Shown here: positions 1 through 6,299 of the stretch, one piece after another | Layout: every line of letters begins with the position of its first letter | Position numbering within the stretch: position 1 is the stretch's first letter | DNA from: Arthrobacter sp. Soil762 | GTDB lineage: Bacteria; Actinomycetota; Actinomycetes; Actinomycetales; Micrococcaceae | NCBI RefSeq assembly: GCF_001428335.1 | Contig: NZ_LMSG01000008.1 | Coordinates: 1 to 50,399, forward strand | DNA length: 50,399 nucleotides | Reading direction: 5' to 3' | Notes under the pieces: generated by a model | What the model was told of the DNA's origin: nothing | The model's database searches: none | The model's input: the letters and a program-made list of their open reading frames with translations, nothing else | Made by a program: the position numbers and the translations under genes

Positions 1-97
1 GCCAGTGGCTCCCAGGCACACCACCACTGGCTCTCTTCCGCACGATCGGTGGCTCTGAAGCGCAAGATTGGGTGGCTCTCAAGGCATCAAATACTCA
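1..97. mobile_element. Terminal end of an IS21-like insertion sequence (partial, continues left)
   Basis: Four copies of TGGCTC lie at 6, 28, 50 and 73, spaced 22-23 bp, each within a longer similar unit. Multiple short repeats at the tip are characteristic of IS21-family ends. Read leftwards, the unit preceding the repeats starts TGAGTATTTG at position 97; IS21 elements begin 5'-TG. Placing the tip at 97 puts the insertion exactly where the portal gene stops. The transposase would lie outside the window, so the family assignment is an inference. Confidence 0.6.
6..78. repeat. Four 22-bp-periodic terminal repeats (TGGCTC core)
   Basis: TGGCTC occurs at 6-11, 28-33, 50-55 and 73-78. The spacing (22, 22, 23) is about two helical turns, as expected for transposase-binding sites at an IS end. 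The repeats do not continue to the right of the proposed junction at 97. Confidence 0.7.
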
Positions 98-769
98 CTT
101 GGACTGGAGGGCGCTTGTGAGGCTCACAATGGCGTCGTCAATCTCCTGTTCAGTAGGAGATACATCCTCAGTCTCAGCAACAATGATTACTGGCTCTGGT
201 GTGGCCGTGCGGTTGTTGATTGTCTGCGTGATGTTTCGGTACTGACGTACTGAGTCCCTGGCAACTTCTAAGAAGCCGGCTGGCAGAAGTGAAGGAATGT
301 AAATGAACTTGCCTGTAGGAGTGTCTTTGCCTTCGACGAGAATGTCACCCTTGGAACTAACGGACCATAACCAAATAGGCACGTGGCTGAATGACTGGAC
401 ATAACCATTCGCATCACGTTCTACTTCAACAACAGCGTGGTTATAGAAGATGAGGTCCTGAATGATCGAAGCTGTTCTCTTCTGTGGAGTAATCGCACCC
501 TGGGTACGGTTGAGTAATGGCAGCTCAAACGCATTTCCTTCGTTATCCGTAGCAACGAGTGGTAAGCGTGAACCCACAGAAGAGAAGATTTGAATACCGC
601 GAGCGACTGCTGGAACAGTTAATGCGGTGCCTGCATCGACCGGGAAAAGACTTGTGTCTACATCCGGAAAGACGGCTAAGGCAAGAGTTGATGGTGAGAA
701 AAGATTTGTGAAAGGTGTTACTGGGTAACCCGTAGCTGCGTTATAGCTGAGCTTACTAAAAATTCCCAA
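95..769 (-). CDS. Phage portal protein, 3'-truncated
   Basis: This 224-residue product resembles the N-terminal half of HK97/SPP1-type portal proteins, which form the dodecameric ring through which DNA enters the capsid. The segment around FYNHAVVEVERDANGYV and the following HVPIWLWSV is typical of the wing/stem part. Full portals are usually about 400 residues or more, so the clip and C-terminal half are missing. The stop codon TGA (95-97) coincides with the proposed IS21-like terminus, so the IS probably supplied the stop. I chose TTG at 769 because a GGAG motif sits 5 nt upstream; ATGs at 802 and 805 have no Shine-Dalgarno and add only 11-12 residues. It follows terminase after a structured 130-nt gap. 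It is probably non-functional. Confidence 0.72.
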   Translation of the reverse strand: MGIFSKLSYNAATGYPVTPFTNLFSPSTLALAVFPDVDTSLFPVDAGTALTVPAVARGIQIFSSVGSRLPLVATDNEGNAFELPLLNRTQGAITPQKRTASIIQDLIFYNHAVVEVERDANGYVQSFSHVPIWLWSVSSKGDILVEGKDTPTGKFIYIPSLLPAGFLEVARDSVRQYRNITQTINNRTATPEPVIIVAETEDVSPTEQEIDDAIVSLTSALQSK

Positions 770-818
770 TGTGACTCCATGACAAATAGTGATTGTTATC
801 ATCATTCGTCATTTGGAA

Positions 819-860
819 CGTGGGAACCGAAGCAGCTTATGGATTAAATCGGTTCCCACG
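819..860 (-). repeat. 12-bp perfect inverted repeat between terminase and portal
   Basis: CGTGGGAACCGA (819-830) pairs with TCGGTTCCCACG (849-860) across an 18-nt loop. No T-tract follows on the minus strand, so it is not a classic terminator. It may be an mRNA stem-loop, a processing site or a protein-binding site ahead of the portal gene. A TATAAT lies at about 907-912 on the minus strand, so a promoter for portal upstream of the hairpin is possible. Confidence 0.5.
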
Positions 861-934
861 CTAATGGTTTTCGTCGCATGTCAGTGTTACTAAACCATTA
901 ATTCAATTATATCTTGTTATTTAGTAAGGACTGT

Positions 935-2359
935 TTATAGAAGAATAACCTGGCGCTTCTTGTAGGCACCTGAATGGCTCTTTCCGGCTGCTAGGAACAA
1001 AGCATTAGAAGCGGCAATCAACGGTGAGATATCCGTACTGGACTGTCTACGTCCGAAGAGACGGCTATCTGAGACGTAGCGGAATGCAACCTCAGCTGCG
1101 GCAGTGTCCAAGGATGGGTCCTTTGCATGGACCAAGGCATGATCTGAAATGTGAGAAGTCATGAGCGCGACACCACTCGAAACTTCCTTCATCGTCATTG
1201 CACGGAGACCCTGCTTAGGGACCTGCTTCATTCTCTGGATCGTTTGGAAGACCGAAAGGTTATTACCGATTGAATCAAAGCCAACTTCAAGTCCCTTTTG
1301 GCTGGTCAAAAGCTTGCCCAAGTACATTGGCATCCAGCTGAAAGAGGCTTTGTGCTGGAGAACCTGCACGTGAGGTTGTCCGTCTGAGGTGTACCAAGCA
1401 ACCGCAACAGCTGCTGAGGAACCATCCTGGGCAATATCGAAGGCCACAGCGTAGTTATCTTTAGGCAGTTCAAGCAGATTCTCTACCTGTGTTGCTAGCC
1501 AGTCCTCTTCAGGGATTGCTCTAATGGATGCGGCTACAGGATCAAGGCACAAGAACTCTCGGCTAAAGGACAACAGTCCCTGAGTTTCGAAAGCCTTACG
1601 AAGGAAGCTGAGCTTGACCAGTCCTGAGCTCAGACCAGGGTAAATCTCCCACCACAACGATTCATCTGTTGCGTCCTGGTCTGGTCGCATCGAGTAATCG
1701 AGGATTCCGAGCTCGTCTGTACCTTTACGGCCTGCTTGTAGGTAGTCCCAGAGGATGCCATCTCGCACCTTTGGGGGAGTACCAGTGATGATTATCTGCG
1801 CGTTTGGTCTGGTAGCGAGTACAGGAAGGGCGCCGGCGACCAAGTCTTCAGACGTTTTAGGGTCCAGTTCTCCAGCTTCATCGATCAGAATGCAGTCGGC
1901 GTAGCTGCCTCGGAAGCCATCAGCGAGAGGTTTAGTGCACTTCCACTGACTCCCGTTCTCAAAGACAATGCGAATATTTCCGTTTGATTTGTAAAACTTG
2001 AATGGGCGTGAGTTCTCATCAGGCCATGTGCTTTCCAAAGTGCTGCCGAGCTCGGCGAGGAACTGTGACGCCATGGAACCGTTTTGGGCAGTTGAGATAA
2101 TTCGGTAACCAGGGATCGTGAGACAGCGGCCTAACAGTGTTGCCTGGATGCTTGAAGTCTTTGTAGCTCGACGACCCATCATGATCACGGCCGCGGGATA
2201 AAGCGGAGTGCCGTCTTCATTTTTGGCTTCAAGGAGGCTCGCGACCTGCTCACCCTGGGGGAAGAGAAAGATGTTCATCTTCTCGGCTGCCATATGGGCC
2301 GCAGAGATGTCCGTTTCTGGTACGGCTGAGAAGTATCTAGGTTCGGCTCTATACGTCAT
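935..2359 (-). CDS. terL: Phage terminase large subunit
   Basis: This 474-residue protein would be the ATP-driven DNA-packaging motor and nuclease. The P-loop-like Walker A is in MMGRRATKTS (about residues 60-70), in the deviant form common in terminases. Walker B is CILIDEAGE (about 155-163), followed by the coupling motif in IIITGTPP. The C-terminal half has an RNase H-like nuclease pattern opening with AFDIAQDGS and a second acidic site near EVGFDSIG. The length is normal for the family. It overlaps the HNH gene by 11 bp, an arrangement common in phage packaging modules where HNH proteins assist terminase. No small terminase was recognised nearby. Confidence 0.9.
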   Translation of the reverse strand: MTYRAEPRYFSAVPETDISAAHMAAEKMNIFLFPQGEQVASLLEAKNEDGTPLYPAAVIMMGRRATKTSSIQATLLGRCLTIPGYRIISTAQNGSMASQFLAELGSTLESTWPDENSRPFKFYKSNGNIRIVFENGSQWKCTKPLADGFRGSYADCILIDEAGELDPKTSEDLVAGALPVLATRPNAQIIITGTPPKVRDGILWDYLQAGRKGTDELGILDYSMRPDQDATDESLWWEIYPGLSSGLVKLSFLRKAFETQGLLSFSREFLCLDPVAASIRAIPEEDWLATQVENLLELPKDNYAVAFDIAQDGSSAAVAVAWYTSDGQPHVQVLQHKASFSWMPMYLGKLLTSQKGLEVGFDSIGNNLSVFQTIQRMKQVPKQGLRAMTMKEVSSGVALMTSHISDHALVHAKDPSLDTAAAEVAFRYVSDSRLFGRRQSSTDISPLIAASNALFLAAGKSHSGAYKKRQVILL

Positions 2360-2753
2360 CAGAGGTGCCTTCAGACGCTTCTAGAGGGAGATTCTGTGGG
2401 GCAGCAGCCGGGGTATTGGTCGCTTCCTCAGAAAAACTAAGTTGAGGTCGCTCGACTCGCTGAATTATTTTTGATTCAGCTTTGACTGCTGCCTTACGTT
2501 GGTTGCTGAGTACCGCTCCGGCTTTATGATTACAACTTGCGTGAGCGGGTAGGACACTGCGGTCCTGGTCTTCAGCTGAGATACCCAGCTGGTCTGCTAC
2601 TACTCGGGATATGGGATGGTCTGCTTCCCACTTCATATCCTTGGTTACTACTCGGCCGCATCTATAACACGGTGCTGGAAGCATTGCCTCAACAGTCTTA
2701 CGTGCGGATGCTGCGCGCTTACTGGTATACGTACTGTAATTACTGGGTGACAT
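2349..2753 (-). CDS. HNH endonuclease (phage packaging-associated)
   Basis: This 134-residue protein has an HNH fold: CYRCG at about 29-33, WEADHPISR carrying the His metal/catalytic region, and ASCNHKAG closing the zinc/HNH site. Phage HNH proteins next to large terminase are often required for specific DNA cleavage at packaging, and the position here fits that role. The C-terminal 45 residues are Ala/Pro/Glu rich and probably disordered. The ATG start at 2753 lies in one arm of an 8-bp inverted repeat. Terminase overlaps the gene's end, suggesting translational coupling. Confidence 0.85.
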   Translation of the reverse strand: MSPSNYSTYTSKRAASARKTVEAMLPAPCYRCGRVVTKDMKWEADHPISRVVADQLGISAEDQDRSVLPAHASCNHKAGAVLSNQRKAAVKAESKIIQRVERPQLSFSEEATNTPAAAPQNLPLEASEGTSDDV

Positions 2754-2784
2754 AACGATGCCTATCTAATTCAGCGTCGTTATG
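2751..2784 (-). repeat. Inverted repeat overlapping the HNH start codon
   Basis: CATAACGA (2751-2758) and TCGTTATG (2777-2784) form an 8-bp stem with an 18-nt loop. In the minus-strand mRNA the 3' arm contains the AUG of the HNH gene, so folding would hide the start codon. It could equally be a DNA operator at the head of the packaging module. Confidence 0.4.
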
Positions 2785-2833
2785 TCGTCGTGCGTTTCTC
2801 CTGTCGCTTCAGGTTGCACATCGTGTGCGGGTA

Positions 2834-2917
2834 CTACTTATTGATTGTCTTAAGGTACATCAATACGATGATCTGCAGTCCTATGATCCACAACATTATC
2901 TGTATGTGGTCCGGCAT
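2834..2917 (-). CDS. Possible 27-residue membrane peptide
   Basis: This is an ATG-started frame of 27 residues dominated by one hydrophobic stretch (IMLWIIGLQIIVLMYL) with a Lys-rich end, the look of a tiny single-span phage membrane protein. It overlaps the end of the 60-residue frame on the same strand in another phase. No good ribosome-binding site was found, so it may not be translated. I do not recognise a family. Confidence 0.25.
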   Translation of the reverse strand: MPDHIQIMLWIIGLQIIVLMYLKTINK

Positions 2918-3032
2918 TGTTATCAGGTAGATGATCAACTGCATGTCTACCTCGTATCTGTTTCACATTATGTATCTCCCGTATGATTTCTTGTGCGAGA
3001 TATAGGCCTGCTGTTATTATTATGTACTCCAC
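2850..3032 (-). CDS. Small hypothetical element protein (60 aa)
   Basis: This GTG-started frame begins directly after the TAA of the upstream 38-residue gene (TAA then GTG), so it could be translated by reinitiation. The N-terminus is hydrophobic (YIIITAGLYLA) and the rest is His/Asp rich. No family is recognised. The immediate junction supports a real gene; its own ribosome-binding site would lie inside the upstream gene and is not strong. Confidence 0.35.
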   Translation of the reverse strand: MEYIIITAGLYLAQEIIREIHNVKQIRGRHAVDHLPDNNAGPHTDNVVDHRTADHRIDVP

Positions 3033-3149
3033 TTATTTTACCGTTCCATTGGTCTTGGCATGATCAGGGTAGTTGATCACAAACCCCATCCATATGATTT
3101 GTAGCTGTGCCTTGATCAATGCTTCTTTTGTCGCTCTTAGTTCTTCCAT
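3033..3149 (-). CDS. Small hypothetical element protein (38 aa)
   Basis: This ATG-started 38-residue frame has a good AGGAG ribosome-binding site about 6 nt upstream. It starts with a charged helix (MEELRATKEALIKAQLQ) followed by an aromatic/hydrophobic patch. It heads the small-gene cluster between the repeat region and the HNH gene and is directly followed by the 60-residue frame. No family is recognised and the function is unknown. Confidence 0.5.
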   Translation of the reverse strand: MEELRATKEALIKAQLQIIWMGFVINYPDHAKTNGTVK

Positions 3150-3219
3150 GATGACTCCTGTTTGAGATGTGTATGATAAGCATCTTTTGTCTAGAGTCAT
3201 TTAAGTCTTTTTTAGTGGA

Positions 3220-3415
3220 GTGCCAAAGTGCCAACTTTTTTCAGTTAAGCTACACCATATATATATGTAATCTAATAGGTACTTTGTTATTTATGTATTT
3301 ATTTATTAAATACTTGGCACTTTGGCACTTTTCTTATCTTTATCCCTTTATTTGTAAGGAATTTGAGAGTGCCATCTTTCAAAATAGTTGTCACTTGCTA
3401 GGCACTTTAGTGCCA
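3220..3415. repeat. AT-rich region with GTGCCA repeats: candidate replication origin
   Basis: GTGCCA occurs at 3220, 3228, 3369 and 3410, and its complement TGGCAC at 3315 and 3323; another pair (3495, 3505) lies in the 3' end of the helicase gene. The doublet at 3220-3233 is the exact inverse of the doublet at 3315-3328. Between them is about 80 bp of very AT-rich DNA with TATATATAT. Iterons flanking an AT-rich unwinding region beside a primase/helicase gene are the usual layout of a phage or plasmid origin. The 3150-3415 stretch holds no convincing gene. Confidence 0.5.
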
Positions 3416-5068
3416 TTAATTTGAGTTTCCAACAGGAACTTTGATATACCCATTGGCTGCAAATTTATCTGCATCAAGTGCATGCTCACACCAGGTGCCA
3501 GTTTTGGCACTTTTAGTGACCTTCCAGATGTATCTCTTACCATCAGACTTGGCATTGATTTTGTCTTCAGGTGTGCAGAGGTATCTATTGATTTCCTTCT
3601 TCCACTTGATTGTGGAGATGCTGTGTTTCTCATTCTGCTTCTCCATCCAGTTAGAGAAGCTGGCATATGCATCCTTAGGTTCAACCCAAGTGTTAGCTGG
3701 CCCATCCTCATTCATGTGGAAGCATCCACACTCTAGGACTTCAAGTAACCAAGTAATAGGAAGTGAGTCACTATTGGCATTGTCCAGACCTCTAGCTCTT
3801 ACTGAGTCAGGGACAATGATTGCACCCTGGTCTCGGTATCTCTTAGCTCCCTCAAGAATCCAGAGAAGTATACCCACACCCTCAGTATTGAAGAGTTCAT
3901 CTTCTAGACTGTCTACTGTTCCTTCAGCACCAGGGACAAACACATGATTGAATTTGATGATGTTTACTCGGTTCACGATGGCATCATCTTTGGTCTGAAT
4001 CTTTGGAACATGGTTAGCTCCGATATGTAGTACACACTGAGCTCTCCATTCAATAGCATTCTTATTCTTCTCCTGTGTGGAGACTAAACCACCACCACCA
4101 GCAAGGTTCTTGAAGAATGAATCATCTGTCTTTGACTCATAGGGTTCTTCAAGATAAAGGAATCTTTTGCCTCTGGCCTTGAACTGATCAAAGTTAGTTC
4201 CTTGCTTTAGGACTATGGCACCTGCGGGGAGTGATCCTGCATAGTGACCAAAGACCTTCTCAAGTGTTCTGAGGTATGTAGATTTACCAGTGTTACTGAT
4301 ACCAACCAGGGTAGGAATGTTCTTGGCCTTGCCTTGTCCCATGAGTGCAGCACCAGCACAGGTCTGCAAGTATTCATGCTCGTCTTCAAGACCAGGCAAC
4401 CACTCGGCTAAGGACTGTAACCATCTGACAGGCTTCTTGTTTTCTAAGGTATCTCCATCTTTAAGAGCAACAGCAAGGTGCTTGGTTACTGGTCTCTTAG
4501 GATCAGGAGCTTCTAAATCAAATCCTGGTGTACTGAGGTCAATCACTTGTCCATCTGAAAAGACTATGTAGTCCTTGTCCTGGTCATAGTGGTTGTCCTG
4601 TACATCTACTTCAGTCTTGAGGTTGGCAACTAAGCTCTTGTAACCTGATGTTTTAGATAATGAATCTCTAAACCACTTGTAGTCCTTGAGCTTAAAGTTC
4701 ATATCTTTTCGGATCTTTTCACTATCTTCAATTTTGATTATTGTCTCGAGTATCTGAATAGCTGCAACAGTGGCATCATAATAATCTTTAATGATCTTGA
4801 TAACTAATCCATCTCCTGTGCAAGGCATGTGGACAACACCATTCCAGAAGTACCATTGCTCAAGGTTTTTATCATAAGTTAAATAGTTCTTGAACATCCT
4901 TGCAATAGCTCTTGCAGCCCAGACCTCAGACTTAGGTAGATGCTTTAGTCCATGATTGAAGTCAGTTTCTTTACCTTGTTTATCAATTAGATGGTACGCC
5001 CACGTACTGATTGGAAGCTTCTTGTTAGCCTGCTCCAAGGCTTGTGTTTCTGGATTCATATTAGCCAT
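3416..5068 (-). CDS. D5/P4-type phage primase-helicase (SF3 helicase)
   Basis: This 550-residue protein resembles the helicase half of P4-alpha/D5-like replication proteins that unwind the origin of phages, satellites and some plasmids. A Walker A, GISNTGKST, lies near the middle, followed by Walker B-like FLYLEEPYE and the SF3 motif C/sensor region around HIGANHVPK. The N-terminal 200 residues match the D5_N-like lead-in; no clear zinc-finger primase domain is visible, so priming may be done by another protein. ATG 5068 has an AAAGG ribosome-binding site and fits the mapped promoter 30 nt upstream; the longer upstream frame to 5134 would start within that promoter. The origin-like repeats begin inside its 3' end. 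Confidence 0.85.
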   Translation of the reverse strand: MANMNPETQALEQANKKLPISTWAYHLIDKQGKETDFNHGLKHLPKSEVWAARAIARMFKNYLTYDKNLEQWYFWNGVVHMPCTGDGLVIKIIKDYYDATVAAIQILETIIKIEDSEKIRKDMNFKLKDYKWFRDSLSKTSGYKSLVANLKTEVDVQDNHYDQDKDYIVFSDGQVIDLSTPGFDLEAPDPKRPVTKHLAVALKDGDTLENKKPVRWLQSLAEWLPGLEDEHEYLQTCAGAALMGQGKAKNIPTLVGISNTGKSTYLRTLEKVFGHYAGSLPAGAIVLKQGTNFDQFKARGKRFLYLEEPYESKTDDSFFKNLAGGGGLVSTQEKNKNAIEWRAQCVLHIGANHVPKIQTKDDAIVNRVNIIKFNHVFVPGAEGTVDSLEDELFNTEGVGILLWILEGAKRYRDQGAIIVPDSVRARGLDNANSDSLPITWLLEVLECGCFHMNEDGPANTWVEPKDAYASFSNWMEKQNEKHSISTIKWKKEINRYLCTPEDKINAKSDGKRYIWKVTKSAKTGTWCEHALDADKFAANGYIKVPVGNSN

Positions 5069-5095
5069 TATCGGCCTTTCACATCGTATTATTTT

Positions 5096-5134
5096 ATAGG
5101 ATATAATTATCCTATAGTTGTTTTCGTATCGCAA
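5096..5134 (-). promoter_or_regulatory. Promoter with palindromic operator for the replication helicase
   Basis: On the minus strand TTGCGA (5129-5134) and GATAAT (5106-5111) are separated by exactly 17 nt, a good sigma-70 promoter. The -10 lies inside an inverted repeat with arms ATAGGATA and TATCCTAT (5096-5115). Transcription should start near 5099, about 30 nt before the ATG. A repressor bound to the palindrome would block the promoter. Confidence 0.65.
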
Positions 5135-5224
5135 GGGTCTTCTTTCGAACTTTCTACCCCCTGATATGTTGCCTTCTTATCCTCTCCAAGGTGAATATAG
5201 TGATCTAATCAATCACAACCCCCG

Positions 5225-5258
5225 GAAAAGCCCTCGTTTGTTACGGCGAGGGCTTTTC
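5225..5258 (-). terminator. Intrinsic terminator, end of the small-gene cluster
   Basis: GAAAAGCCCTCG (5225-5236) and CGAGGGCTTTTC (5247-5258) form a perfect 12-bp stem with T-rich ends on both strands. It follows the lipoprotein stop codon by 10 nt and separates that transcript from the helicase promoter region. Confidence 0.85.
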
Positions 5259-5268
5259 TATGCCCCAA

Positions 5269-5508
5269 TTACTTTTCCCCTAGTATTACTAGCTTAGTAC
5301 AACTCTCGGCAATACTCTTATCTACTTTGTGTTCATACTTTGAGTATTCATCATTGCCGTATTTGATGATATATCTAAGAGTTTTATCAGCAACACATTC
5401 TTTATACTGCTTATCATTAAAACCGGTGGGTTCTTCTTGAACCTTCTCTACTGGAGCACAGCCTGTAAGGAGTAGCCCCGCGATTGCCAATACAATGAAC
5501 TTCTTCAT
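5269..5508 (-). CDS. Small putative lipoprotein of the element
   Basis: This 79-residue protein has a classic lipoprotein signal: MKKF, a hydrophobic core, then the lipobox LTGC at residues 14-17. The mature part is about 60 residues, charged, with two further cysteines (ECVADK and ESCTK) that could form a disulfide. It should be anchored on the outer face of the membrane. Small lipoproteins in prophages often act in superinfection exclusion, but nothing here proves that. It is the last gene of a three-gene run that abuts the next gene without a gap and ends at a strong terminator. Confidence 0.7.
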   Translation of the reverse strand: MKKFIVLAIAGLLLTGCAPVEKVQEEPTGFNDKQYKECVADKTLRYIIKYGNDEYSKYEHKVDKSIAESCTKLVILGEK

Positions 5509-5787
5509 TTACTTTTCTTCCTCTTCTTTCGGCTTACGGACTTGATGGAGTTTAGTAGAATAACCATCGGTGAAGATTAATGTCTCGCCACCATCTTCGT
5601 CTTCCCTTACTTCCACGAGTGGGAGTAGATCGGACTTTCTAGTCTTTAACAACTTCTCCGGCTCTATCTCGCTAAGTTCTTTCTTGAGGTCTTTTAGTAG
5701 CTCTTGTGTGACTTTGGTATCTTCAATTAATTTGGCAAGCTTCGCTTCTTCAAAATCAATTCGTTCTTGGATTGGTTCGTAACTCAT
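5509..5787 (-). CDS. Hypothetical coiled-coil protein
   Basis: This 92-residue, highly charged protein has a predicted coiled-coil N-terminal half (residues about 5-45, Glu/Lys/Leu heptads such as LAKLIEDTKVTQELLKDLKK), then a short beta-like stretch (ETLIFTDGYSTKLHQVR) and an acidic tail. No known family is recognised. Its start overlaps the stop of the upstream 120-residue gene and its stop abuts the lipoprotein gene, so the three are almost certainly co-translated. Confidence 0.6.
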   Translation of the reverse strand: MSYEPIQERIDFEEAKLAKLIEDTKVTQELLKDLKKELSEIEPEKLLKTRKSDLLPLVEVREDEDGGETLIFTDGYSTKLHQVRKPKEEEEK

Positions 5788-6149
5788 TATTTGTTGTCCT
5801 GTTCTTTGAGGAATTTTTCATAGTTCACTTGTGCTACTGCGATTCTGTCGTGCTGTACTTCTAATTCACGTTGGTGACGAGCTGCCATTTTGTCTAAGCC
5901 AACTATTAGCTGTGAGATATTTCCTTTAATCCCAGCTTCAACTCGATCCGTTATGTCTTTTGGTGCTTTTAGTGTGCCAAGCTTTTTATATGATTCCTTG
6001 AGTTTGACAATTCGTGCATGATGACCTTCAACTTCACGTATGTGACGTGCTTTCATTCGGTCTAGACCAGTGATTAATTGAGTCACTCGTCCTCTAAGTA
6101 TTGATTCTTTTGGCTTTGGTATTCCCACAAGCTGTCCTTTAAGTGCCAT
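5787..6149 (-). CDS. Hypothetical protein with internal duplication
   Basis: This 120-residue, basic, helical protein is made of two related units. The first has TQLITGLDRMKARHIREVEG (about 22-41) and the second SQLIVGLDKMAARHQRELEV (about 79-98), each followed by an H.RI helix. The pattern suggests an antiparallel helical hairpin repeat, possibly structural or nucleic-acid binding. The start ATG has AGGAG 8-9 nt upstream. It heads the three-gene cluster after the integrase terminator. No family is recognised. Confidence 0.6.
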   Translation of the reverse strand: MALKGQLVGIPKPKESILRGRVTQLITGLDRMKARHIREVEGHHARIVKLKESYKKLGTLKAPKDITDRVEAGIKGNISQLIVGLDKMAARHQRELEVQHDRIAVAQVNYEKFLKEQDNK

Positions 6150-6243
6150 TTCAATTCTCCTGTTTATATAAGTTGTTTTGCTTATAAGTTAATATTATGC
6201 TACTAAAACAGATAAACCGTAAATGCACCTGTATTTTAGACAT

Positions 6244-6290
6244 GAAAAAGCCCCCAAATCCCTTTGTTTATAAGGAATTCGAGGGCCTTT
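6244..6290 (-). terminator. Intrinsic terminator downstream of the integrase
   Basis: On the minus strand AAAGGCCCTCGAATTCC pairs imperfectly with GGGATTTGGGGGCTTT around an AT-rich loop and is followed by TTTTT. It lies 10-55 nt after the integrase stop and insulates it from the small-gene cluster. Confidence 0.7.
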
Positions 6291-6299
6291 AGTTTTTAC

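Noticed and set aside
3391..3711. A 106-codon minus-strand frame overlapping the helicase C-terminus
   Set aside because: Lies entirely in another phase of the helicase gene and the origin-like repeats, with no ribosome-binding site or family pattern.
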